A stretch of 64,000 nt of DNA from Nemania diffusa (GCA_038501195.1 JBBPUQ010000002.1:6215001-6279000), one strand, 5' to 3'; shown: positions 23,666 to 36,489, counted from the stretch's first letter. A program made the numbers and translations. Notes: generated by a model not told the origin, from the letters alone.

Positions 23666-26600
23666 TATAGCTTGCTTACAATACTACAAACTTTTAGTTT
23701 AATTAACTAAATATTATTTAATAAACTATATTACTATTACAAAAACTATATTACTTTTTAATATTAAGCAGTTTCGAATGTTTGTATATATAAAAATGTA
23801 AATTATATTTTATAAAATGTTCAAAACATTGCTAATTTAAAACATTTGTACTATTGCTACTAAACAAAAACAAAATAATTTATACAAACAAAATAATCGT
23901 TTATTTTTTTTTGTAATAATTGCTTAGTTTTTTTTATATTTTATAAATATTTGTTTTAGCTGTTAAATAGTTTATTTTTTAAGTTTTTACTTAAAGTTCG
24001 ATTTTATTAAAAAACTTTGCTACAAAACTCTGTTACAATAATGTATTTTTTTAATTTTTTTAATGTAAATAAGTTTTAGCAACTGTTTTTTGTTTTATTA
24101 CTACGCTAAAATTAATAAGTAATATTATAAGTAATATATAAACAGCTTTTTGTTTTAGTTGCTATTAAAATTTAATTTAGCTCAAAATATAAAATTAAAA
24201 AGTTAATTTAATTAGCTTTTATTAAAGTTTAAATATAGTTTATTAAAATATAGCTTATAAATTAGCTACTGCTTTAAATATATAAACTAAGCTGTAGCAA
24301 CAAATACTGCTGCATAGTTGTTATTAAAATAAAAAATAGCTTTTATTTCAAACTAAACTAGTTTGTTAAAAAAAAAGTAATTAAAACTAAAATAATACAA
24401 AACAAATATAAAATAATATAACTTAATTAAACAAAAGTTTAGTTTTAGCTATATTGAAACAGCAATAAGTTTAAAAAAACGTTTAAAGCAGTTATAAAAA
24501 CAACGCGTATTTTTCGACTTATTACATTTAGTTCTACAAATAATTGACTTATGTTTTTATTACTAGCTATACTACAGAATAAAAATAGTTGATTCAGAAC
24601 TGCTGCTTGAAATAAAACGTACTTTTTTAAAAAGCTGCAACAGTTAATAAATCAAAAAAACCGGATTAATAATGATTTAGCTAGCTATAAATACAAAACT
24701 TGCTTATTAAAAACTAAAGTTTAAAATAAATTAAATAGTTAAAATGTTATAGTACTAAGTGTATATTTAACGTTTATAGCTAATATTATTAATAATAGTT
24801 TATATAAAAAGATGCTAAAAATAAAAAGTTAAAAAAACTAGCTTAACATTTAAATGTTACAAATATTAAAAAAAATATGAAACAATAAAACAACAGTTCT
24901 AAAAAATAAAATAGTTTTTATATATTACACTGAATTAAAAAAACTTTTTGATTTAGTTTTATAATTTTAGTAAAAAAGCTTTTGATTTAGTTTTAAAACT
25001 ACATTATATATTTTTGTTACTAGTTTAATCAAAACACATTTAAAAATATAAATTATTTATACTATTTTTTTTATTGTTATTTTAAAATTATAAGCTTTTT
25101 TATTGCTATTTTAATAAAAGTATTATTTTATTTTTATTTTATTACAATATTATTACTATTATTTCATTAGTTATTACAATATATTTATTTGTTTTTAATT
25201 TAATTATTACTTTAGTTGTTGCTATTGTTGCATTTATTTTAAACTATTTGTAATAACTAACTTTTAATAGTAAATATTCGATTTTAATATATTTATTATA
25301 GCTTCTGCTAATATAATACATTTTATAATAAAAGTTTATTTTTGTTACATTTACAACGATGTTATTTTATTAGTTTAAAACTTAAATGCAAACTTGTACT
25401 TTTATTTTAAGTTGTAGCAAAAAGTTTCTGCAAAAACAATTTATAAAGTTTACAAAAATATATATTTTTGCTTTGTAATAAATAAAGCGTTAATAGCAAA
25501 CATAAGTTTGCTAAATAATATAATTACTATTTTAATATTTTTTTAGTTTAAAAATAAATACAACTAAATACTGCGTAAAAAAAAACAAATATTAGACTTT
25601 AATTTTAAACAAAGGATTAAATAAGAAAAAAAAGCATAATAAGCTATTGCGTTAGCTGCAGTAAAAATGTATATATTTTGCAAAATATACATATTATATT
25701 AAATTTTTTAGTAGCTATAAACGTAATATTTGCTTTTTTTATTAAATTATAATTTTATATTTTTAATAATAAGTTATAAACTAGTAGCTATAAGTATATA
25801 TTTATAAAAGCTTAATATATAATTAATATTAAATTATTTTAGCAATAAGTAATATAGTAGTTAATAAAATTTTTCGTATTATATATATATTTTTTTTTTA
25901 TTTTGTTTGTTTTTTGTGCTTATACTTTGTTTATTACGTTTTTTTAAAATGTTTGCTTATTATTTTTAACGAATTAAAAATACTAATTAACAAACAAATT
26001 TAACAAAAAAATTTAATAAATAAATTACGTAAACATTAATTATAAAACTTTAAATATAACGCTGATTTAATAAAACGGAATATATCGATTTTTAGTTACA
26101 GTATTAGCTTTTTAGTTATAGTACTAAATTTTTTTTACAATATAATTTAGTTAAGTTTTAAAGTTTTTTTTTTTTTTAGTGCTTGTTTAATTAGTTATTA
26201 TATAATTATATAAATATATTTATTTAATTCGATATATTAAATTACGTTAAATTTTATAATAAATAAAAAGCTGCATTTAAATGTTGTACTTTTAAGTTTT
26301 TTTTGTAATAATAATATGTACTAATTGTTAGTACTTTTTTTTTTTTGTAACAACTTAGTTTTTTTTACAAACGTTTTACAATTAGTTTATACAGCTGTTT
26401 CAAACTTTATGTTTTTTTATATCAAAAATAGTTATTAAAAAATAGCAGAAACTATTTAACTTGTTTTAAAAACTAGTTATACTTACTTTCAGCGCTTGTT
26501 TAACATTTAACGCAAAAAAGTCGCTACTTTAAATATAATTATAAAAAAAACTAGTTAGTTGTTTAAAATATAATACAATAAAAACACTTGCTACTGCATT

Positions 26601-28929
26601 ATTAATTAAATTTAGTTTAAATATAAATATACTAATATATTTGTATTAATAATTACAAACTAAATATTAAAACTAAAAAACAAACTAATAAGTTTTATTT
26701 TAAACAAGCTGCTTTTATTAATTTTTATAAGCTTTAATAATAAAATTGCTATATTTTTACAAAAAATTAACTTTAAGTTAAAAACTATAAAACTTGTAAT
26801 TAATTGCAGCTTTATTTGTATTTTATTAAATTTAACTTTTAAAAATTATATTTGCTATTTTATTAAGTTTATTATTTTTAACAGTTTTTTAATGTTTAAT
26901 TGTTTGTTTTAATAACTTAAGTTTTAAAACTGAATTATTAGTACTAATAATATAGTTATTTAGTTTTTAATTTGCAGTATAATAAGTTATATGTTTAATA
27001 TACGTAAAAATGTTACTGCAGTATAAACTAAGTATAACAAATAAACAAAAGCTTTTGTAACAAAAAAAAAAATTTCGCTTAAAAACGAGTTAAATTTTTA
27101 AAAAATCGGCGCAAGTAATTAAAAGCTAATAAACGCTTTGTATAATATATTAAATATAGCGCAAAAAATCAAGCGCTAACAAAATATAAAAAAACATATA
27201 GCTTAGCAATATTTAAGTTTTTTGTTTAATAATAAAAACACTGTTTTTGCTTAATATATATAACTGTTTAATATATATAACTATTTAAAAATAACGTATT
27301 AAACATAACAGAAAACTTTTAAAATGTTATAAAATGTTGTAACATTTAAGTGTTATACTTAATATATATAGCTGTTTTAATATATAAATAAAAATAATAT
27401 GTAAGTATTTAAAATATATTTATAAACGTAACATATACAACTTATTATAAAAGCTGCTTTTTTGTTACTTGTTTTTTTTTGCTTTTTTTTTTTTATTTCA
27501 ATTAACTATTACATTTTTAATTTAAAATATAACACAATTACTTATTACTTATTAATACAAACTTTTTACATTTTTTGAACATTTGTTAAAATAACAGTTT
27601 TATTTAAGTTTATTTTTAAAAACTTTTTGAAAAAAAACTAAGCACAAATTAAACTAAAAAATATTAAAAAAAGCTTATTAACTAACAGTAAAACAGTCAA
27701 AGTTTTTAAAACAAAACGTATTATATACAAGTTGCAAATTTTGTAGTATTTTTAAGCTAATATAATAAATAGTTTAACTACTTTTAATATAATAAATAGT
27801 AACTGTTATATTATTATTTTGTAAAATTATTTAAGCAATATAAACTAAGCAACTAATAATATTTTTAAAGTTAATTTTATTAAAGCTATTTTTAAATATT
27901 AAGTTTAAATTAAAAATTTAAATAGTATAAACTCGATTAATAAAAAAGTAATAAAGCTGTTATATTAAGTTGTATAATTTAAAACTAATTATTTCAAAAA
28001 TATTAAAGCACTTTTTTTTGTTTAAGTTTTAAGTTATAAAAAAAAACAGTTTTTACTATAAAGTTAACAACTTTAGTTATTAAATATAATGTTTTTAAAA
28101 ACTTGCTTATTTTAAAACTTTAAACTATTATATATAACTTTTTTATTACTAAAAATATATACTTAAATTTTTTGTTGCTATTACATAACTAATTTTTAAT
28201 AAGTATTAAAAACTTAGTTGTTTTAACTTTAAACTTTGTTTCTATAAAACTTAAAAAATAGGAAATCTTAAACATTTACTGTATAAAATATATTTTAAAT
28301 TAAAACTTTCGTATTTTTATAAGTTTGCGTTTAAACTTTTTATTATTAAGCAGATTTTATTTAAATACAAATAACTTTAATGTTTAAGCTTTAGTTTTAA
28401 CATTAAAAAAGCTCAAAAAATAAATACAATTTTTTCAAACTTAATTAAAATTGCGTAAAAAAAATACTTAAACTAATGCTGTTTTTTTTATTATTTAAAA
28501 TATATACTTTTATATTTTGCTACTATAATATAACTAATGCTATATAAACAAAAACAATTTAAGTATTATATATTCAAACTTAGCTTTTAAACAAAATAAA
28601 AATATAGAAATTTTAAACGCTAATTTTATATAACGTTTTAGTTAACTAAACTTTGTTAGTTTTTATAGCTATATAAACTAAGCTGTTAGTAATACTTATA
28701 TAAAAAGCAAGTTTTATAACAGTATATATACGTTTTTAAAGCTGCAAAATCGCAAAAATAAAGCTGTACTTACAGCACTTTTTTCGAAGTTGTATTAAAA
28801 GCTTTTAAAGCTATCGCTAATAAAAAAACTTATTAAAGCTATTTTTTTTTTTTTTAAAAATATTTTTATACATAAACATTATTTTCGTTTTATTTTTTAA
28901 ACTTAAATTAAATATTTTTGCAGCGATTT

Positions 28930-29335
28930 TTTTTTAAATTTAAACTAATTTTTATTTTTTAGTTTAAATTCAACTTTTTTTTTAAGTTCGAACTAATTTT
29001 CACTTTTAAATTCGAACTAATTTTTTTTATTAAAAACAAAACTTATTTTACATTTAAATTTAAACTAATTTTTACTTTTTAGTTTAAATTTAACTTTTTT
29101 TTTAAATTCGAACTAATTTTCGCTTTTAAGTTCGAACTGATTTTTTTTATCAAAATTAAAACTTATTTTATACTTAAATTTAGATTAATTTTTGTTTTTA
29201 AGTTTGAACTGATTTTTTTTACTAAAAGCAAAACTTATTTTATACTTAAATTTAAACTAATTCTCGTTTTTAAATTTAAATTTAACTTTTTTTTTAAGTT
29301 CAAACTAATTTTTACATTAAAGTTTTTATTTATTA
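28930..29335. repeat. 120-bp tandem repeat, about 3.5 copies, one internally shortened
   Basis: AAATTTAAACTAATT-type markers stand at 28936, 29056, 29176 and 29248: two 120-bp steps, then a 72-bp step, consistent with a 48-bp deletion in the third copy. Each unit holds several TTCGAACT(A/G)ATTTT sub-repeats. Confidence 0.8.
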
Positions 29336-31540
29336 ACTTTTAAAATTTACTTTTTTTATATGTTAAAGTATTTATTTTAAAAAAAAGCTTTTAAATTAAG
29401 AATTAATTATGCAATTTATTAGCAATACTTTTAATGCTTTTAAAACAACTGCTTTTAAACAGTTTTATATAGATTTTTATTTAATATTAATCAACTGTAT
29501 TGTTGAGCTATTTAATTACTTGAACTGTTTAAAGCAAATATAAGTAATATTAGCAAAAAAGTATTATTTTATATATAGCTGTATTAATTTGGAACTTTGT
29601 ACTTATGCTATATAAAAGCTCAAAAAAAAGTGAATTTTTTTTTTAATAAAGCAATAAATTGTAATTCGCGATTGTTATTAACAAGCTCGTGTTAAACTAA
29701 ACATATACATTTTTTAATGCTTGCAATATTTTGTAAATTTTTTACAACAATTTTTATTACTTTTATAATATATAAATAAAGCAGTTTTAGCGAAACATAA
29801 AAGTTAAAATGTATAATAAATAACTTTTAGTATATAAACATGCTTTGTTTTATTATAATAAAATAATTTTATTAAAACTAGAAAATTTGCTAACTTATTT
29901 AATATATTTTTAAATTTATTTAATTATATTAAATTTTAAAGCTTTTGCTATTTTTTTAGTAGTTTTAGCGTTTAGTTTTAGCTACAACTTTAAATATTTA
30001 CTTTTTTAATATCAACTTTGATATAATAGCTTGCTAAATTTAGTATTATTATTATTTTTTTACTTAATATTTATTAAACGTGTTTTTTATTAGTTTCAAT
30101 ATATTGTTATTGATAATATAAAAACTTTTTAGTTGTTTATTTGTTGTTTTAACAAAAGTATATTTGTTTTTTTGTTAAAAACGAACTATTAAAACTAAAA
30201 GCATTTAATACTTTAAACTTATACTTTTTAAACTTAAAACGTTTAAACTATAAAAATAGCAATTTTTATTTTTTTTAAAATTATAAGCTTGTTAAAAAAT
30301 AGCAAAATATACTTTTTATTTGTTGCAAAAATTACTAGTATACTAAATCGGGCAGAAAATTTAACTAAAACAATTACAAAAATATTTCAAAAAGTAGTAC
30401 AGTATTAAAACAATATTGAAAATTTTTAAATATAAATGTTTCATTTGTAAAATTTAATACTAAATAAAAAACTATAAAAAAGTAAATATAATACTTTTAA
30501 GTAATAAATAAGCGAGTTTTATAATAAAATATACTATATTATTGCAAAAAAAAAGTATAAAATTAAAAACAAAAAAACAGAAATAATTAAATTGCTTATT
30601 TTGTTTAATATAACTAGCTTGTAGTTTTAGCATTTAATTTAGTTAAAATTGCACAACTTTTTTAATGTGCTATAAAATTAAATAGCATATTACAACTTAA
30701 ATTATTTTTTTGCTGCAGTATTATTTAATATTTAAACGTATTATTAAATTGCGCTTGAAGCTACAAATTAATAAAACATTTAAAAAACTTTTAATACGTA
30801 AACAATTGATATTATTAGCTTCAATAATATTATTTATTATAAACTAACTAATAAAAAAATAACAGCTGTTTAAATAGTAGTTAGTTCGTATAACTTTTTA
30901 ATAAACGAGCTGTTAGTTTTAATACTTATTAAAAACGCAGAATTTAACAAAGTTATCAAGTTGTTCGAAATAAATAAGTAAACTAGCAAACAGTTATTTT
31001 TACTTGCAAAAGCTGATTTTTTTAAATCGAAAAACAGTAATGCAGTGTTTAGCACATATACAAAGCTCATATTTGTAAAATTTAACACGTTTTAGTTCGT
31101 AATTTAGTATTTTTGTAAAACTTTTATTCTGTTTAATTTAAAAACAGCTTTTAACAAAATATATTAGTTAATAAAATATAATGTTTTAAAACTTTTTATA
31201 AATATAGTAACAAAAGTTAAAAAAGCAATATATATATATTATTGCTAAATTTAATTAATATATAGCTTTAATATAAATTAGTTAAAACATTAATTAAATA
31301 CTAATTATTTTGTTAATAAAATAACGAATTGTATATATAAACTAAATATACAAGTAAAAAAAAAGTTTAATATAAAAAAAAACTTTTTTAACATAAAAAA
31401 AAGTTTAAGTTTTTTTTAAAACAACTTTAGTTCGATTAAAGTTTTTAAACGCAAAACTATATATTAAAAAAGTAAAAATATTAAATAATAAATTTAATTT
31501 TAAATACTATTTAAAACTTAAAATAGCTTTATAGTAAAGT

Positions 31541-31597
31541 AAACTTTTTATAATAAAACAAACTTTTTATAATAAAACAGACTTTTTATAATAAAAC
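31541..31597. repeat. 19-bp tandem repeat, 3 copies, near the right end of the element
   Basis: AAACTTTTTATAATAAAAC is repeated three times head to tail, the third with AG for AA at its start. The reverse complement of the same unit occurs near 14110-14130, next to the left terminal repeat. Confidence 0.85.
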
Positions 31598-31674
31598 AAA
31601 CTTCTGCAACAAACTTCTGTTTAAAACTTTTTATAAAAACAAACTTCCGCAACAGACTCCTAAAACAGGTCTTT

Positions 31675-31715
31675 AGAGCTAAGATCTTGCTAAAAATAGA
31701 AAATCAAGCCTCCAG
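31675..31715 (-). repeat. Right terminal inverted repeat (41 bp)
   Basis: Reverse complement of 14035-14075 with 40 of 41 positions matching. The neighbouring inward 60 bases keep CC and TC dinucleotides (CTTCCGCAACAGACTCC) that are almost absent from the interior, so base erosion fades toward the end of the element. Confidence 0.93.
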
Positions 31716-31720
31716 AGACG

Positions 31721-32285
31721 TGAGAAGGATCTCGTGTGGCACGCCGAGCAGATCCACCGCAGTAGCGTCGCCGCCGCCGCGGCGCAAGACAGCGCGGCGC
31801 GGCGCTTCGCGGCCGCGGCCGACGCGGCGTGGCGCGTGCCGTGCTGCGACCAGGTCGTGCTGGACAGCCGCCAGGTGCGCGGCGACCCCGCGGCGACGCG
31901 GCGGCGCCACGAGGACGCGCTGCGCGGCCTCGAGGCGTGCGTAGGCGGCGGCGTGGGCGGCGGCGCGCGCGAGCTCCCGGACGCCGCGCGGCCGTACGTC
32001 GAGGCGCTGCTGCGGCCCGCCGACAAGCGGCCCTTCCTCACCGTGCGGGGGCTCGTCGGGCTCGGGCCCGCGGACGTCGAGCGCGGGGACGCCGTCGTGG
32101 TCCTGGATGGGTTCAGCGCTTGCTATGTGCTCAAGGGGCGGGGCGGAGGCGTGGGCGTGGGGGGTAGCAGCAGTGGTAGTGTCGGCGAGTATAGGCTGGT
32201 GGGCGAGGCGTTTGTGGATGGGGTCATGGATGGGGAGATGGGGTATTCTGCGGCTGAGGGGCGCGAGTGGTTTTATTTGGTTTGA
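31721..32285 (+). pseudogene. HET-domain protein, severed C-terminal part
   Basis: GC-rich coding sequence resumes right after the terminal inverted repeat. In the frame that continues the left part, it reads REKDLVWHAEQIHRSS, an Ala/Arg-rich stretch, DKRPFLTVRGLVGLGP, a DAVVVLDGF segment, YRLVGEAFVDGVMDGEM and finally EWFYLV before TGA at 32283-32285. The order R-x-F-x-T-x-x-G, VGLGP, GD-x-VV, LVGE-x-x-DG-x-MDGE is the usual C-terminal module of fungal HET proteins. The piece has no start codon of its own in context and no promoter I can point to, so it is a severed gene end. It ends 1056 bp before the Myb-like gene. Confidence 0.88.
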
Positions 32286-33341
32286 CGGGATGCTTGCATT
32301 GCATGTGTGCATGTGCGTAGGGGATAGATAGAGGCGCGGCCGCGAAACCCCTGATAGACTCGGAACAGCTGAGCCGCAGGTAGACATATATAAGTAAAAT
32401 AAATAAATGAGAATAAAAAAACGAAATATATTATCTTAGAAAAAAAAAACAAGTTCACCTTCGTAGGCACTTATGTCCTACCTTATTCTGTACTCACTCC
32501 CTATGTCTGATAGATAGATGGTGTGTTCATTCGTGTATCCAGACCTGCCTACGTCAGTATTACATTTCAGTTTCACACCCACACGCATTTATATATATAT
32601 GATTAATTCCTTCTTTATTGCACTGACCTACTCTAGACCCTCTGGCCTAACCTCAGTAAGCAGGAGTATAGAAAGGCAAATAGGAGCAGTAATGCCACCC
32701 GCTAATAGTATCACAATCCGGACTTATTGTGTACGGAATTCGATAGCTTTTCCAAATAGAATGAGTCTATAAAGCAAATAGACGAATACTTCTCTTATAG
32801 AGTAAGCGTGCTGTTATGTTTGGATTGTCTTACTGCATGTGTACGCCTTGCGGCATTAGCATGCTTTGGTATATACACAGTATCGTCTTACTTGTCACTG
32901 TTTCTTCCCCGAGCCCTCGTATGTGTGTGTATGTATCTAGAACCGTTTTGGGAATTACATGCATACGTGGTGGGCACAATAGACAGTAGGTACAAATACG
33001 CCAACACCGAAGCCGGCGCAACATAGAAGAAACCGTAACATGTCGGTATCACCGTTTCCACAGTTCTTAAACCCTTGAAATAAACAGCCATTATCGTAAT
33101 GTGAGTCCCAGCTCTGGTATCGATGGTGTCGCGGGCGTATAACTTATAAGTCGAATGAACTTATGAGGAAAATCAGACCAAGGAGAGCGCTCTTGTGTAA
33201 AAGTCCCGACGCCACCCTGGGGTATGTGTTATTATGATATACATGATAAACCAGGACCATCACATGCATGCGTGCAAGCTTGGCCGTGATTGGTATAGTG
33301 CGTGGGTAGTGTGTTGGGGATTGATATTGCACTGCATTGCA
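32286..33341. other. Intergenic region after the HET gene end
   Basis: No gene recognised. Ordinary base composition, with an A-rich patch at 32390-32450. It contains the 3' ends of the HET fragment and of the convergent Myb-like gene. Confidence 0.5.
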
Positions 33342-34796
33342 TTAAGAAGCTTCTTCGCCTACTCTTCCCAACCCGAGCCCACCCCCGAGGTTCCGCATGT
33401 GAACCTCCCTCAGCCGGCTAACCCAGTGGCGCCGCAGCACGGGAGTCATCTTGACGAACACCATGGCCTTATTATCATCCGTGAGCGCCTTCTCAGCGAT
33501 CTTAAGCTGCAAGTCCAGGTCCTCGTCGGCGAATTCGCGGAAGAGGATCTCCACGGCCTGCTCGGGCCACCTAGGCGTAGCGCGCGCCTTAAGCGCCTCT
33601 GCTAGAGACAGGATGCCGCTCTCGACAACGCCGGCGGAGACCGCGGGCGGCGAGGCGGCGCGCGTGGGAATCGCGGAAGAGGAGGAGGCACCGGCGGATG
33701 TGGAGGCAGCACCGGACGCTGAGTGTTGGTTGTAGAAACTGGGGGCGAAGCGGGATGGTCTGCCTCGGCGTCTCTCGACGGTACCTGGAGCGGAGTCGGG
33801 ATGTGGTCGCTTGCGCGATTGCGCGTTTGGTGTCGTCTCATCGGGGGGTGTGAGAGCGCTCATGGTGGAGACGGCGGATGTGCGCGTGGTTATTGTAGTA
33901 GTAGGAGCAGGAGCAGGAGCTGGGCGCTGGGTTGGTTGGGTAGTAGAGGATGTGGGAAGTTGTTGTTGCGTCGGTGGCTGGATCCGCTGAGTCGGGGTTT
34001 GGGAGGGGGGAGGGTTGTATACGACTATGGAGGAGGACGAGTCTAGGCTAGGATCGAGGAGGCTAGACGTGTCTACGTCGCTCGGGCGCGGTGGCATCGA
34101 GCCGTCGGGGTTCCTACGCCTCGGTTTCATTATGCGCTTGGGAGCACCGCCAGACCCCACGACATCAGGGAAGAGGATCTCCATGAAGTCCTCGTGGTCG
34201 AAGGGCCGGCCTCGTAGTGCTTTAGATAGTGGTTCTTTCTGCGCGAGGGGAAGTGGATTCAGGAGTTAGCCTGAGTTCAGTGTCCCCCGGGGCAGTCCAG
34301 CGTAGGTACAGTCGTAAATGGGATAGAATATGGAATAAGGATGTAGGTAGGAGACCAAGCGACTCACCTCGAAGTGTCGGCTCCAGGCCTCTTCGCTCGC
34401 AGTGACCATGCGCGTGCTCGGATTGTACAGAAAATCAGGGTCTTCCCTCAGACCCCTCCACATGCGAAACTTCTTACGCGCATTGTCGGCCTTGTTGATG
34501 AGGTGGCTCTTCTCGGGATACGCGCCGTGTCTGTCGCGCAGGGCCACAGCCGCCCGCTCCCATGCGCCGGCCTTGAAGTTGTGGCTGTCCTTGTACCCCA
34601 GCTGCATCGACTCGCACAGCGACCGGAAGAAGGTTTCTTCGTAGGCGAGGTTCCAGCTGAAGCGCGGTGTGCGACGGTCGGCATTGCGACGCGACGGTGT
34701 TCGCGTGCCCGCCGCCGCCACAGCAGCCGCCACCGTCGACGACGATGACGATGTCGCCGTCGCTGGTGTCATTTGTACTACATCTTCGTCGGCCAT
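33342..34796 (-). CDS. Myb/SANT-like DNA-binding domain protein
   Basis: Two exons, 34796-34368 and 34238-33342 (intron 129 nt, GTGAGT...GCAG), 441 aa. After a Ser/Thr/Ala-rich start, residues about 46-145 form a Myb/SANT-like domain. It opens FSWNLAYEETFFRSLCES, has spaced aromatic residues (AWERAAVALRDRHG, KFRMWRGLREDPDF) and ends SEEAWSRHFE, the pattern of the Myb_DNA-bind_3 type found in fungal and plant proteins. Then come KALRGRPFDHEDFMEILF, a long Pro/Thr/Ser/Gln-rich disordered middle with a basic patch (RKRPHP, RRRGRPSRF) and a C-terminal helical region (about 370-430). Likely a nuclear DNA-binding or adaptor protein; targets unknown. Domain naming is from pattern recognition only. 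Confidence 0.75.
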
Positions 34797-36479
34797 TATT
34801 ATTGTACTGTCTGTTTACAACCCTCCAGTCTCCGAGCGCCAGTCTGAACCCTATCTATCTTAGGTACCTAAGATAGGTCGGTAATCTGTGACTCGTTGAA
34901 TCCGTATCTTGTAATCCGTAAACTTGTGACCCCGCTGAAACAATGAATATGATGAGATGGATATCTTCTACGTCCTGCGTTCTCTGATTGTCGTACTCTC
35001 GGTATGTAGCAACAGACCAGCCCTGTCGAGCCTGCAGCTCCCCTCCTCGGAGCTTTCAATTGGCGAGAGTGGTCGTGTTCGGGCGCGGAAGCTCTGTCGT
35101 CGAGATGAGCATCGCCGTTGCCGCTATTCTTATCGATACCAGTTCCTCGGTTCTCCTCGCTTTATCTCTCATAAAATGGACGTAAATGGAGGCTGGATTG
35201 ATGGAGGGATTGATGGATTATTACGGTTGACGAGGTTGGTTCTTTGCCCTAGTTTTAAACGGTTGGGAGTGGGGTCGCCAACAGAGGAAGGCACTATACA
35301 ACCAACCCCTCCATACCTCCTACCTACCCTACATCGCATTAGGTAAGTAGGAGGCACCTAGTAAGGCAGGTGTAGTGGGGGTAACAGTTACGTGCCTCCT
35401 GTTTTTCATCCAGGCACCAAAACTATCCCGTAATTACACGCACATAGCATTTTCAAATTGTCAGCTAGATACCTATAAAGATTATCCAAGTCCTGACCCA
35501 TCCGCTTAAGACTCTCCCACCCTGTTGATGATAATAGAAACATTGCTGGCTAGCCATTCTCTGGCTTCTAGTCAGCAGATTCGCCCGCGGCCAGCGCGCA
35601 TGTTTTACTTGAGAGATCGATGAACATCGTGTCACACCTCCCTGTTTTTTGCTTTTTTCCTCCTTTCTTTCAAACATCACTACCTACCTAAAACAGTAAA
35701 TTCACAGAGTTTCTTTTCGCAGCTTTACATAGAATGCCCCTCAGAGTCTGAGGTGGATTTCAATTAACTTGATATCCCACCATGTCTTGGTCGGCTCTAG
35801 TACGCACATGCAAGTACATATATTCAACTCGCTAACCGAGCTAGGTTTGGAAGTATGCGTAGCATCGACCTACCTCTTCACATTCAGCCCATAGCATGCG
35901 CCATTTAAATTTGAGATCTTCATGAGCAACAGCATGACGTAAACGGCCACCTCACACTGAGCCGATTATTTCCGTCCCTCATCTAACAAGTCGTTTGCAT
36001 AGTGCATGTGCTTGACACATTACTAGGTACCTACGCATAGGTTGGTAGGTGGCACACAATTCACCAGGTAAATTAGGTACGCAGTAGTAACGAGACACAG
36101 ACCCTACCTAAGGTATGCATTATACCTCGGTATACTACCGACCACGTTAACCACTAACCGTTGTTTGAGAATGATTGCGGTATTGACCAATTAAGGTATG
36201 TGTCATAACAGTATACCCAGACATATAAATTAACCTACAATATACAGAGGAATAGCCATACAGTTGGCCGGTTTACGCATAAGTGAGTAACAATGTAAGT
36301 CGAACTAATTTGAGTATTGGTAGTAATAATAGAATGCTTTGTGGCATTTTGTTTGTTTTATGTAACACCGTCCGGAATCGGCCAGCAACAAAGGCACAAC
36401 AATGCTCATCTAGGTTGGCATCCCTTACCAGGATACCTACCTATGATGGTGTACCTACCCATAGACTGGTCAGATTATC
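34797..36479. other. Intergenic region, distal part
   Basis: No gene recognised. One TAGGTACCTA copy at 34861-34870 and another at 36024-36033, plus many shorter TACCTA/TAGGTA strings. Several short frames lack any family resemblance. Confidence 0.45.
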
Positions 36480-36489
36480 TTATCAGATT
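36480..36489 (-). promoter_or_regulatory. SreA/Sre1-type GATA site (distal)
   Basis: Reads AATCTGATAA on the minus strand, matching the extended iron-responsive GATA consensus (G/A)ATC(T/A)GATAA. It lies about 850 bp before the NRPS start codon. Confidence 0.5.

Larger units (their letters stand above)
14035..31715. mobile_element. 17.7-kb AT-rich, coding-dead element with terminal inverted repeats, inserted in the HET gene
   Basis: The base composition switches abruptly from GC-rich HET coding sequence to nearly pure A+T at 14075 and back at about 31640. The ends are 41-bp inverted repeats with one mismatch. Weaker inverted similarity continues about 100 bp inward on both sides (GTTTGTTTTATTATAAAAAG-type units). 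CC, GG, TC and GA dinucleotides are rare inside, and remaining C is mostly preceded by A or G. No frame longer than about 125 codons exists, and none resembles a transposase, polymerase or recombinase. No long target duplication is visible; a CG dinucleotide (14033-14034 and 31719-31720) is compatible with a 2-bp one. The size and TIRs would fit a large DNA transposon (a Maverick/Polinton, for example) destroyed by cytosine mutation, but the class cannot be read from the sequence. Confidence 0.82.

Noticed and set aside
14076..31674. Interpretation as a mitochondrial plasmid or organelle insertion
   Set aside because: Linear plasmids are AT-rich with terminal inverted repeats, but no polymerase frame or organelle gene is visible, and the neighbour bias of C points to mutation of nuclear DNA.
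14076..31674. Centromere or ordinary AT-rich isochore
   Set aside because: Sharp borders with matching inverted repeats inside one gene indicate an insertion.
31734..32285. A separate small gene starting at GTG 31734
   Set aside because: It is the C-terminal module of the HET gene in matching frame; no ATG and no family of such short proteins is known to me.
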